Below, in pieces: positions 34,901 to 46,739 of a stretch of DNA of 64,000 bases; positions within the stretch are counted from its first letter, which is position 1, and the number at the start of each line of letters is the position of its first letter. The notes under the pieces are model-generated. The model ran no database searches. It had not been told where the DNA came from and worked only from the letters and a program-made list of their open reading frames with translations. Source of the stretch: Omphiscola glabra (lineage: Eukaryota > Mollusca > Gastropoda > Lymnaeidae); assembly GCA_964017045.1 (NCBI GenBank), contig OZ024806.1:27497503-27561502 (forward strand), in the 5' to 3' direction. The position numbers were made by a program, and so were the translations under genes.

Positions 34901-37900
34901 GGCTATGTTATTCAAAGAGGGCCAAGCACTAGTTAAACCCGTTGACTATTTCAATTTCTTACCTTCTCCTGGTCTGCCCTCAGTGACTCAAGGTATGCCT
35001 CGTCCTGCTGCTGCCTCAGAGACTGGTTGAAGCTGCGCTCTGCCCTGCACAAACACATCAAAGTTCACAATACAATAGGACTTAAATATCAAAGATGGCA
35101 CAATACACTTACAATACTTAAGATAAAAGAACTCTGTACAATATAACTTTTAAAAACCACATTATGTTATTCATCTCATTTCAGTGAGTTTGACCAAATC
35201 GCAATAGGGACCATTGCTAAAGATATTGCTTTTTTTTTCTCTACATTCCTCTTAAAGTTCTCATCTTCTGCCCTGAAATGTGACTCTTAAAAAGAGCTTT
35301 CGGGAATATTGCCATTCAAGTCAAGTTGGAAAGCATAAGTTTGAGTAAACATTAAAAACAATTTAAATGCTGGGGTGCTGAGTAGCCGAGCGGCCTGAAC
35401 TGACTCAATCCAAATAGCTGGTGGTCTGAAGTTCAATGCCCACCAAAGCCAAGATAAGCAAAACATTGCAAACACCCTGTGTGGATGGGACTCGCTAGCC
35501 TAGTATGGCAACTCATCTAAGAGAAGACAAACTATGAATTCAAACCAGGGGCCAGAATGATCAATAAATTCATCGTGGGCCCTCAAATATAGGAAATGCT
35601 ACAATATTTGTTACACATCAAACATACAAAGATGTTTGTTGGCTCTTTAAAAAAGATATACATTATGAAAGACTTGCGTACCTCTCTGCCCTTGCAGTTG
35701 TTAACGATGTTTCATTCTCTGCCATCACCTGCTCAAGCCTCTCCACTAGTTCCACGGAACCTGAACAGAGTAGAGAAATATCACTTCGTGTTTTTTTTTA
35801 TGATGCTACACATTCAAATTACAAAAAAACAATACTACTATACTACATGTTAAATAGACATTCAAGTAAAGCAAAAGTAACTCTAGGATACCAATATTAA
35901 CCTGATTTTCTAACAACTCCCAATACAAATCATTGTTTATAACAACCTATAGTGTTCGACTCATTTTGCTCGTACCCACAATAATGCCCTCCATCCTAGC
36001 TACTATACACATTTTATTGTCTAACAAAGTCACAGTAACTCACCTGTTATACTGCCCTCTCATCCTGGCTATCAACACTCATCTTATTGTCTATCAACAC
36101 AATCGAAGTAACTCACCTGTTACACTGCCCTCTATCCTGGCTACCACACTCATCTTATTGTCTCTCAACACAATCACAGCTAGAAAAGGGTAGGCATGTT
36201 CCCTTAGTGCTTGAGACACTGCAGATAAGACAAGGAAACATGTTTGACAATTTCAAGTCTATCTCATGGGTCCTAACATGTGTGCTTCATGATGCATTTG
36301 ACAGCGTGCATGCAATTAAATGATCATGTTTTATGCATTTATCAACTAGATGATATTGACATGATGAAAAGAAAAGGTTCTCCTTAGACTATTTCTAGTA
36401 TTTAATTTACTCTTGGTATGAACATGTACAGATGAAATATCTAGGTGCTGCCAAGAGAGGATCCCACATTCAAGTATATGAACTATACATAGTTCCAGAA
36501 TTGAGACCGGTAGTTATTTACATAATGATTGTTTCCCCATTTAAGTGTCCAATCATATTGTCCAAATGAGCCCATTGTTTATGCCTCTTCCCACTGATAA
36601 TATTATACAAACTTAAACAATTTAATTACATAGTTTATGTACTTGAATGTTGGATACTCACTGGCCTTAAAGTACTGGTTAAGTAACCTCTACAGCTTCT
36701 GGGCTACATGTAAATGTTGTAATTCTAAGTAAACATCACGACATAGGTAATCTTATTTTTGGATGCAGGTAAACTAATCCCCTTAGCCCTCTAAATTACA
36801 GGTAATCTCACCTCTGTAGCCCTCTGGACTACTTGTGTTGCAAGCCCAAAACAACATGTGCACATTGACAAAATTTACAAAGTTTTCACTGCATAGAACC
36901 TCCCTTTAGATAGAATACAAAAAAACATTAACTGATATAAGAAACATTTAAAAAATTGCTGAACTAAAGCTGTGATAGAAACTTTACTTAAGGAAAGTAA
37001 GAGATTTACAATATCAAGTTTTCACATATCCAATTTCTGTCAAGAGGCTTTTAAGAGAATCTAACACAATGCTGCCAACAATTACAATACACATTACATA
37101 TGCATTGAAAGTAGGATTAATGAAGTGACTTGATGATATTTTGATGAAGCGACTTGATGATATTTACCTGCAGAATTGATCAGTGTTCTGATGATCTTCA
37201 CTGTGCAAGTACACCAGCAAGAACCGTAACTCTTTCTTGGCGTCATTTAAAGCCTGAAACATGAAGAGTTACCTCAGGTTCAGTGTTATTTTATCGTCAT
37301 ATAGAACGTACAGGAGTCCATGCATGAGAACATCTTTGGCACCCACCCCACCCTGAAGATCCTAAAGCAAATTTCATTAACAAAGTTATGAAGCCCATTT
37401 ACATTGAATTTTACATTATATTTCAGCTCCTGTAACTCATATTTTTGTCATAACTTCTGCTGGGGACCTTAACCTTTTTTTTAAATATGTAGTGGTTGCA
37501 TTGCTATAATTACTATTGTAAATTCTGTACTTAATTTTTTATAAGAGTTTTACACATCTGTTTTGTTGCCAAAGAAAAGAAAAAAAAAGGTTTTTGCCAA
37601 AATGTTCTTCAAGAAAGAAATAAGAAAAAATTCCTTTAGTGATCCAAAAAAATGGAAATGTCTTGTCATAACTTTGAGAGGAGACATAATAATGTATACA
37701 ATTTAAACATTCCGCTTTAAGTTAAATTTTTTACATTAAGACAAATTTAACATAATGTAAAAAAAATTGTAACCAGATATTCAATGTTATAATGCCAGTC
37801 TGTCTGGTGCTGACTTATAAAACCATTATGCTCTAAGTGATTAAAAGAAAGCTACACCTTATTTTTTTACCCAAAAAACTTCAGTACTTTGATCTACTTA

Positions 37901-40900
37901 CCAATATAAAATCAAATAAATGAATCATGTTAGTTCTACTGCCTCAAAATTAGGACAACAGAGACTAATGCTAAAGAAAAGTAACATAATAAATGCACCA
38001 GTGATCCAGTTTCATTGCACAAGTTATTACCTGGCTGTATGTTCCCTGATAGAAAACCGGGTGGAGCTGTCCATACCTGGACTCAAATGATGCAATGAAG
38101 TTGACAACATCTCGAAGTGGATCTGTTACAACTGGGATGTTTTTAACAACAAAAGTAGGATTTAAATGAAGTTGAAGTCAATAATTTCCAGAAATATTAA
38201 AAAATGAAAATTAATTTCTTAACTTCCTAATTTCCTGTCATGCCACATTACCATAAAATTGAAATAACTTTTGTTAAAAACAGATACTTACATCTCCTAG
38301 GGTCTGGTCGGAAAAAATTAACTGATGTTTTTGAAGAAAAAAAAAGGAAAGTTAATTTTAATTTTGTAATAAAATCGAATGTTTAAGTATAGCTTAAAGT
38401 TTTAACTGAGAAGAAGAAAGCTTAAAGTTTTAATATGGTATATTGAAAGATGAAATGTTTTTTAATTAACTACTTACCAAATGATCTAAGTATGTCAAAT
38501 ATTGTTGTCCATACAAAGCGTATGGGCATTGTCAGGAGGTAGTATGTCCATTGGAAAATACCCTGTGGTCTTCTGCCAGGATACAATATGACTCTACATG
38601 GAGGAATACCATATTGAAATGTTAACAAATACTTATTGTACAAAAAAAAACATTTAAACGCAACATCCTTTTCAAAGGGAATAAGAGAAAAGGCCTTTTC
38701 ATGTTTAAAAAATAAAATGGATTAAAAAGTGAACGTCCAACATATATAAATATAAATTAAGGAGGAATAAACAAGACAGCCTGGTCAACATCACCACAAC
38801 ATTTATATGTTAAGAAATCAAATTATGAGAAAAGATACCTCTGATTCGCCGGCTGCAGGTTGACCTGTGGTGCTCTCTCTTCTTGTCGTGGGGGAGGCCT
38901 GTGGAAAACTGTTGGTGCACCTTCCTGCTCATTGAACGTATCTTGAACCGCTGCTTCGATATTCCATTCATGGCCTTCTAGGATCTGGCGACACCTCTGT
39001 ATGTGATCTATACCAGTCAAATCCTGAGAAATTTATTTGCAAAATGTAACCTTGTACCAAGTAAATACTTCTTTCAAAACATCAAACAAGTCAGTTTAGA
39101 TAATAAAACAATATGTTTATGCAAAGTCTCTACAAGGGTCCCTTGAAAAATTCAATTTCAGTCAATATAAAATATGGCCTTTCACACTCTCATTTGCAAA
39201 AGACTAAATCCTCCAATAGCTGTTATATGGCTTTATTTATGATAGTTAAATTATGGCCAGTAGGTAGATAAATTTCACAGTTCTCCAATTTGTTTTAAAT
39301 ATCCAGGGCAGCATTCATAATATCAACTTTCTGGTGTAATATTTTATCAAATTTAACTCTATATCAAAGCAAATATCAGCTTATAGGAAAAGCTATGCAA
39401 AGAAACTTATATAAAAGATTATTAAAGGCTTATGAAACAAGACTACTATTGTAATAAAAGTGAAGGCTTGGAGGGGGGTTACATCATGCACAAAATATCA
39501 GTGTTTAGATTTTGTTGGGTATGTGTGGCGTAAGATGGGACAAGAAAGAGGAGCAATGTAAGATTACATAATGTATCTTCAGATTAGGTGGTGTCTCAAT
39601 AAGCTGTGTTGACTCCACTGATATTAAAATTTAACTATTTAAACACACTGTTTGACTTTGATTGCCATTCTAAACAGCAATAGAAAATTATAATTCATAT
39701 GCTTGGCTTCTGCTTAAAAAAATGCCACTGGCAAAATTGGATTATGTAAATAAAGCAGCCAAAACAGATATTTATGGGGGAAATTTATATATGCTTGTTC
39801 ATCCTTCACAGGCAAAGATGACCAATACGAGTAGTAGCCTTGACTTGAGCTGTATTTAGCTTAAAGTGAAGGAGAGTTTTTCAATTCGTTAGCATCTACT
39901 CTCTCGTCCTTGCCCATTTGTTCCAAATGGCAAGACTTATTCAAGAGGACTGAAAATAGACCAGGATGCAGTAGATGACCGACAGTGTTTTAAAGGCCTA
40001 AAAGTATGATGAATATAAAACCAGTTATACATTAAGACCCCAGGTCCTATACTAATAGCCTATACACATGATGGGCAGTATGTCAGCCAATGGTCACAGA
40101 ACACCATCAGACATAAATTGTGAGGCTCCTATACCTGTGATGGGTAATATGTTAGCCAATGGTCACAGAACATCATCAGACATAAGTTGTGAGGCTATCT
40201 GAAACTTTCATTTTTATATACTGACCATAGTCCACCATATAATAAAATATCACAAGTAAAACTCCCTGTTAACAATTTAAAAACAAGACTCGAGAGCTGA
40301 CAAGGTTGATTTGATAGAAAAAATTCTATGACACACTGTTCACACTTGTTGAAGCATTTGATGGCTGATTTTAAGATGACTGCCATTCCAGATGCTGAAA
40401 GTTCCCCCACCCCTTAAATATTTAAACATCCTCCAAATTGGTCAATGTGTGACATTAAAACGTGTATGCTAGCTTTGCAAAGTGGTTAACCCAAAGTTTT
40501 GGCTGCTGATTCCAGGGATTACATATTGTGCTGGATGTTTGGGTCTATGGGGTTATGTTGATCAACTTTTTCTTCAGTTAGGCATCTCAAGAGTAAGGAT
40601 TATTTCCCATTTATGGATGTGAATCTTGAGGCGGAGTAATGCTTTTTCAACTAATTGATAAAACAAAAAGATAAAAAAATGTTGGCAAAGTTTCTCATCA
40701 AATGGAATAATTTTTTTCTCTCCATTTTTCTTTAATAAATTCTGATTATACAATAAATAAACTATATATGTTCATTCTAATAAGACGATATGGGACATTT
40801 TAATTATTTTTTTTTATTTTGCGCCCATTTCAATTGCCAAATATGTCACTAAAAACAAAAAGTTATGGCCAATTTCAGGCCTGTATCATACTGTAGGTAT

Positions 40901-43900
40901 AAATTTATCTAGACTCATTCAACTCAAAGATTTATAATTAATCTTGAAGTTAATCAGTTACATTGAATCTGCACAGCAGGGCTACAAAGAATATTTTAGA
41001 AAAGAAAAATATCAACTAAGCATAAGAGGTTTTGGACTAAGCATTGTGTTTATCAATTCATAAAGACATGGTAACAAAGACTCAGTTCCCTAAAACACAC
41101 TCATAAACCTGCATATCATTTATGAAACCTTATTTTTTCAATAAAAAACTTTTAAATAAAATCTTTTTTTTTTTAAGTATACGAAAATCAAAAGCCTAAG
41201 TGTAACCTGGTACTTTCTATCACCTCAAGCGAATCTAATATCCTAAGACACTGAAAAAGTGAAACAATAACAGTTACTGTGCTAACCCATAGTAACACTT
41301 TCATGCAAAATACAATACTAAAAAAGGATATATTTTAATATTTTAAATAGTTATTATTGATATTTTTATATTAAATCTTATTAAATTTTTCTTCTTCATT
41401 TTATTGTTTAAATTTTAGATACTGCTCTCTGTATCTAAAAAGTCATTTGAAAGAATTGTATGTTTAATTAAAAAAAACATCAAAAGCTGGGCCACAGCAA
41501 GTAATTAATAACACATTTTTAAATTTATTTTTTTTAAAGTTTAAATTGTTTATTAAATTTCATTTAAAAAAACAAATATTGGTTGAAAATGGTAAATAGG
41601 CCTAATCATAGTGGTAGTAATATGATTTTATTTTGATATTATCAATCGTTATTAAATGAAACGCGACCATCAAATGGGAGATAAAAAGTATATAGGCTAA
41701 TTAATATGATAAAATACTACCACTGGTTATGAATAACTAGTCTATGAAGTTAAAAATATGATATTAACGCACCAGTCTGATGAAGAAAGTTAGATCTATT
41801 ATTCACAAAACTAGCTGCCAGGTCACATATGCAAATCTCAAAATGACATTTTTTGTTGTGATAGCAATGACAGGCCTATGCGTTTTTGCACATGGATTCT
41901 ATGACTTTGGTTAATTGCCTTTTTTGCCACAACAGTTTATGAATAGATGAATTTCCTTATCAATGATATAGAGAGAAAAATCTTCTGTCATACGTTAATT
42001 ACATGAGGAGGTTTATTTCTGTTGTGCAAAGCTTCTCCGTAAAATTTGTTAATTTCGGTATCATAGTAGATACCGTAGTCTTAGCTTAAAAAAAAAAAAA
42101 TTTAAAAAATTATAAAAGTAGTACCGTATTATACAGCAAAATACAATTACAAAATTTAAACCAAAACCAGATTTCTATCTTAGTAGTTTAGAGCTATGAA
42201 TGTTCAAACGAGTTCATTTGTCCTTTTCTACTATGCACCGCAACTCCACAGTCCGTGCTGTTTGCATTACATGCTATAACCGTTTTAATTAATACTTTAT
42301 AAATTTTTTTACATGATCAATGATATATTAAAAGTACTAATATGAAAAAGTGATTTTAATAATATTATTATAAATGAATAGTAAACTATCTAGCTATTTA
42401 CTTTCAGTAAATTTAATATATAAGATATGGCTTTTCAGTTTACCAACTCAGGGGTGTTCATTATATCGGTATAAACTTTACATATGGCAATGCATCCCAA
42501 CTAAGTAAATACTGGTTAGGGACAAATTATTTTGAATTTTCAACTTTTGCACAAGACTAATAGTAAAGCTTTCCCTGATCAATGCTTTCATAGTGTTTGA
42601 ACATGGCAAACTCTTATGAATGAAACTCTGAGAATAGTACATAGCCATATTAAAGTGCCTGTGAATGGTTTCCCATCATGTTTGCACATGACAAATGAGG
42701 ATAATTTTAAATGTGTCCTCTACCCGTTTTTTAAATATCAAATTAAAATATTCTTGTTTATTGCATTCTAAATTTATTCTAAAACACAAGCTATAAAATA
42801 TTTTGATGTAATTAGTCTTCTTCTTATGCCTTTTTACCCCGTCTGGGGCATAGGCCATCCTCAAGAATTTTCCTTTCATCCCGGTCCTGTGCTTTCCTTT
42901 CCAATTGCTTCCAGGTGTATCCCATATTTTGCGTGTCTGTCTCTAGCTCGCGTCTCCATGCATTCTTAGGTCTTCCTCTCTTTCTTTTTCCCTGTGGATT
43001 CCACGTTAGGAATTGTCTGGTGGTGCTATCTGGGGGTTTTCTGAGAGTATGCCCAATCCACCTCCATCTTTTCTTTATGATGTCTTCATAAAATATTTTG
43101 ATGTAATTAGTGGTAATAATTTAATGTTTCTCTTAAGTATCAACATCTTCCGCCATTAAAAGGGGAGTGATCCCTTCCCTAAAGAAAAGATTATGGTGAA
43201 ATGGCAACATGATAGAAATGAAAAGCATATGAGTTCTTTCATTTTTCACAAATCAAAAGACATCACATTCAGTGCACATATTTTTTCACTTATGTTCATC
43301 TTCGGGTACAAGAATCAGCGAGAATGTGTTTCTCATTCATTTATTTTAAACCTTGTCAGTTGAATTTTTATTTAAAAAATGAATGGACAATTTCATGTTA
43401 AAAAACTTCATCTTCATCGTAACTCAGACTATATCAATTTGTCAGATTAAGCTTATGACACGACTAAAATTTTGATTTTTAGTGAAGGATGAGAAAGTTA
43501 TCACAATCAGACACATCATTTAGGTCCAACAATGGTATATTTACACTATGTAGGAACTTCATCAAGCGGCGCGAGTAGATAGATTTTTCGGATGTTGGAA
43601 ACAGACCATAAACTAATCACCGGTCAATGGCGGTAGGTCACGGGGTCAAATTGAGATCTTGTTTCCTTTGTCTACGTAAGGGAGAGACATTGAACTTATT
43701 ATAGTTGTTTTGTGCGCACGAGGAGGGTGCTCATTATGACACAAACTTTTTTATCGGACTTTCGAAGATTGTAGTAGATATCTTTCGTTGGGAAAACAAG
43801 TAAGTTTGCTAGCACTATATTTCGGAAACCATAATAGTTTTCCAATTAATACTTTTTGTATTGTATGTAAGAACCATTTAACTAATTGAAACAAGAAACA

Positions 43901-46733
43901 TAATGACATTTAGATAGGCCTTAAATTGTATAGACAGGGAGTCAATTTGAGCATAATTTGTAACCAGTTATCGATTAGGCCAAATGAAACGGGAGTGATA
44001 GCCATTCTCTGTTATTCTTATTGCATAAGGAGTATTTAAAATTTTTATAATCTATTGTTTTTAAAAGCAACCCAGTTCATTTGTATTATTAAACTTGTTT
44101 TAATTTTATGAATGAAAACAAATTTATAAATATTTTATGAAATGTTATTATTTTTTTTTTATTAATAATAAAATTTGCATTAATGACAACCATGTCAAAA
44201 CTATATCAACTTGACTAATTTAAATCTATGTTAATGTTTTAATTATAATAATTATCCAACTTCACAACTGTATAATATTTTTGGGAATTACATAATGCTC
44301 TTAATGATATAATTTATCTTAAACTCAGATTAGATATGGTAAACAATGAATAGTAGTAGTAGGCTCAGCAGCTCGTAAATGTCATCATCTATTTTGATTA
44401 AGTTTCATAATTTTATTTACCTTTGTCTTCTAAATAACATATCTCTCGTTTTTCATTTTGTATACCCTATTTTAAAAAATGTATATTCCTATCTAGCCTC
44501 TAAGCTTTACTGCTTTAGCTCAAAGCTATAATATTTGACTTTTCAGGCTTAGTCCAGCCTTTAATTGTGGTCATTGAATAACTTTACTTTTAAAACAACA
44601 GCTAAGCTAGTAGTTTGTACGCAGAAAAATGGTCTTAAAATTTCTTAAATGTCTCAGAATTTTCTTTCTTTTAAATATACAGCCATTTCACCACCACTTT
44701 TTGAAGGGGCTAGTACTACCTAAGATTCATGCATGTCCATTTCAGTTGATGGACCAGTTCATGAGGACTCATCAAGACTACCAGACCTTTTTATATAAGT
44801 AAATTTATATTCGATAATGTTCCCTAATGGATAAGTAATACAAATTACTTGGCTGAATCTGAATAAAAATATTATAATGTTAGAATATCACAATATAATA
44901 TCTATACTCGAAAGACAGGATAGGTGAAACACCATTGTCTTAATTAATAAATAATTTAATTAAAAAACTATCACACTGAAATACACAATCTTAAATTGAA
45001 TATATATATATATAAATTACATATAGAAGGTACCTTTTGTTACTTATGTTAAAATACTTATTTTGTGATTAATCAAATCTATTTTTTATCTCTATTTAGG
45101 TTTGTCTGGACTACTAGACCCACATTGAATTACAAGGAGTTTATGTTGCCATGAAGCAGAAATAATGCTCCTCCTGCTTAGAGGTACTGGCCGCCGTGCT
45201 GTGCCAAGTGTTGCTTCAGCTAAACTTTTCTAGATACTTCTCTGGAATATTGCCTCTACTGCCAAAATGTGTCTGCGTGAACAATTTCACTTAACTTATG
45301 TACCGTTCTTTCCAGTTTTAACAAAAACCTATCACTATCGGGTGTTACTGAATGTCCATTTGGACAATCCACCACAATATGGACCACTAGAGCATAATCT
45401 TAACAGCTATTGATATTTTTCAAAATCTCAACTGCTTTGGCAATTTATACACTCAGGGCTCATATTTATCATCATGATGGATGGGAGCAACAATATTGAC
45501 ACCAAAAAAAACATTTTTGGAAAACCAATGGTATCAACACCCAACCCAGGACTCCATTCATCTGTGTCATAAACTGAATCATTACCAATGGTATCTGTAA
45601 CTGTTACAAACTTGATCAAGACTGCCATGGACTCGGCCAACACATTACTTTTGACCATCACTTTTTATGAAAGATTGATTGATTGGAGTACTTATATAGC
45701 GCTCATTCCATGCTATGATAGCATGCTCAAGGCGCTCCCATGTTCGATGCCTCTCTTTTCTTCAGCCGTTCATTGAACTACCCGGTATACTAATATAATG
45801 TTAAGTGATCAACATTTGTACTGTGGATTTCTAATAGCTTGGATAATCAATTGCCTGGATTAGATGATTGGATTTAACATTTATGATCAGCATATTTTCA
45901 ATGCGACTTATCCATTATTATCCAGTATTTTATAAATCTGTTCTATGAAATTATTTACAGTATTATAAGTTGAATTGGTAATATTTATGCAATTTGTATA
46001 TTTTAATGCACAAAAAAGCTACATTTAAAGTTAAATTCACTCACTCTCTGTTGCTTAAATGCCACTGATTTAATTCATTTATTGGTGTATTCATATTAAA
46101 ATGACTTATTTATTACAGCCCAATACCTAATTGGCTAATTAGGTATTAATTCAACTTAATTGAAATGTGCTGCAAATTTCAGAACTTTAACTTTGCTGAC
46201 TACACTTATGGTGAGATAGCTCTTACTTTTGGCAAAACCGATAGTAATTTGTTTCCGAGCTAAGCCATTAATTTGTCACCGATCTGGCTATCATACTCAG
46301 TATACTGGTCCATCATACTGCTAACCATAACTTTACTCTACACCAAGCCACCTAACACTATTGTGTTTCAGTCCTGCATATTTGTCCATCTAGTAACTAA
46401 CCCAATCAATTGGAAAAATTACAGTCATTGAAATGTTGGCATTACTGTGATAGTAACATTGTTGTTGCTTTCCCATTTCAGTCATTTTCTTTCTCCTAAT
46501 AACTAATATTTTCATTAATTTCAATTTCAGAATTTTGAGATGCGGCATTTGTAGGATTTATATAATTATTTAAAATGATTATGCAAAGTGGAAGATTTTA
46601 CCCGTAAAATATTTAATTGTAGTCAACCAAACTTTAATAGATACCTAAAAAAATATTTTAGTTTAAAGATTACCTGGAACTGTAACAACTTTTCCGTTTG
46701 TTCTGGGTTAAGATCATCCTGAACGTCGTCCAT
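31975..46733 (-). CDS. FAF2: FAS-associated factor 2 (UBXD8), complete
   Basis: Thirteen coding exons in minus order: 46733-46674, 39023-38839, 38593-38478, 38321-38292, 38131-38031, 37253-37168, 36903-36812, 36218-36117, 35760-35682, 35044-34963, 33729-33640, 32912-32769, 32154-31975. Borders are GT-AG, phases agree and the product is 448 residues (human FAF2 445). Residues about 12-60 are the UBA domain ([17 protein letters not shown]). Residues 86-118 are the hydrophobic ER/lipid-droplet hairpin. Residues about 135-260 are the UAS thioredoxin-like domain ([35 protein letters not shown]). Residues 275-355 are charged coiled coil ([17 protein letters not shown]). Residues 360-446 are UBX ([25 protein letters not shown]). 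Known family role: recruits p97/VCP for ER-associated degradation and controls lipid-droplet turnover. No break seen. Confidence 0.97.
32405..32745. repeat. 67-bp minisatellite in FAF2 intron, 5 copies
   Basis: Units contain TTCAGTCCCATGATATAGCA and CACCAGGGTATGTTACAACA. The fourth copy carries a short insertion (GGGGCAGAG region). The array ends about 20 bp before the exon ending at 32769. Confidence 0.95.
33295..33612. repeat. 37-bp minisatellite in FAF2 intron, ~8 copies
   Basis: Units contain GAGTCATCCAAGACACAGCT and GTTGAGTTCATACAGAA. One copy is shortened. It lies next to the donor side of the exon at 33640-33729. Confidence 0.95.
33838..34570. repeat. 12-bp minisatellite in FAF2 intron, ~61 copies
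   Basis: Units are GATGAGTTGGTA, GATGAGTTGGCA and GATGATTTGGTA. The order of variants repeats in a 72-bp, six-unit block at the left end, shorter 36-bp blocks follow, and the right end is nearly pure GATGAGTTGGTA. Open frames of about 250 codons on both strands (VDEL-type and YQLI-type) follow from the unit being a multiple of three. It lies wholly between FAF2 exons at 33729 and 34963. Confidence 0.97.
35371..35590 (+). mobile_element. tRNA-derived SINE in FAF2 intron
   Basis: The head resembles a tRNA of the Leu/Ser type. An A box TAGCCGAGCGG lies at 35383-35393 and a B box GTTCAATGCC at 35431-35440, at typical RNA polymerase III spacing. A non-tRNA body follows, ending near GTGGGCCCTCAAATA. 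The heptamer AAATGCT occurs on both sides and may be a short target duplication. Confidence 0.75.
35975..36170. repeat. 73-bp tandem duplication of a FAF2 exon end with its donor
   Basis: The 3' part of FAF2 exon 36117-36218 plus its GTGAGTTACT donor is repeated 73 bp downstream in the transcript sense. The second donor copy (CACCTG, plus strand) is at 36041-36046, and a third, decayed copy is near 35975. Copies share CACTCATCTTATTGTCT-type sequence. Confidence 0.8.
36660..36811. repeat. degenerate copies of another FAF2 exon end
   Basis: Downstream of exon 36812-36903 (transcript sense), pieces at about 36680-36720 and 36775-36800 resemble the exon end and donor (plus strand CCTCTGTAGCCCTCTGGACT versus CCTCTACAGCTTCTGGGCT). 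Similarity is imperfect. Confidence 0.45.
38292..38321 (-). other. FAF2: 30-bp FAF2 microexon
   Basis: Acceptor CATCAG and donor GTAAGT bracket 30 bases that encode NFFRPDPRR between split codons, corresponding to the RPDPR stretch right after the membrane hairpin in vertebrate FAF2. Without it the preceding exon (phase 1) and the next (starting TT) would still join in frame, so skipping would remove ten residues only. Confidence 0.85.
42817..43087 (-). mobile_element. 5'-truncated RTE-type LINE insertion with perfect target duplication
   Basis: The minus strand has an unbroken frame of about 86 codons: [14 protein letters not shown], then [20 protein letters not shown], then [12 protein letters not shown] and [10 protein letters not shown] before the stop. 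This is the conserved C-terminus of RTE-clade reverse transcriptase ORFs. After the stop comes a short AAGAAGAAG tail, as in RTE elements. An identical 24-bp AT-rich sequence flanks the insert at 42793-42816 and 43088-43111. Confidence 0.93.
45665..45775. repeat. dispersed repeat fragment
   Basis: TTGATTGATTGGAGTACTTA then TATAGCGCTCATTCC and CAAGGCGCTCCCATG. I recall this kind of sequence as a frequent interspersed unit in mollusc DNA, but cannot assign a class. Confidence 0.4.
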
Positions 46734-46739
46734 GTTTAC

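Larger units (their letters stand above)
39024..46673 (-). other. FAF2 intron 1 (~7.6 kb)
   Basis: AT-rich, with no further FAF2 coding sequence. It holds a two-copy repeat of about 70 bp at 40050-40195 (GCCAATGGTCACAGAACA in both copies), the RTE insertion at 42817-43087 and a dispersed fragment at 45665-45775 (TACTTATATAGCGCTCATTC). The stretch at 39780-40010 looks like another old interspersed repeat. Confidence 0.6.
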
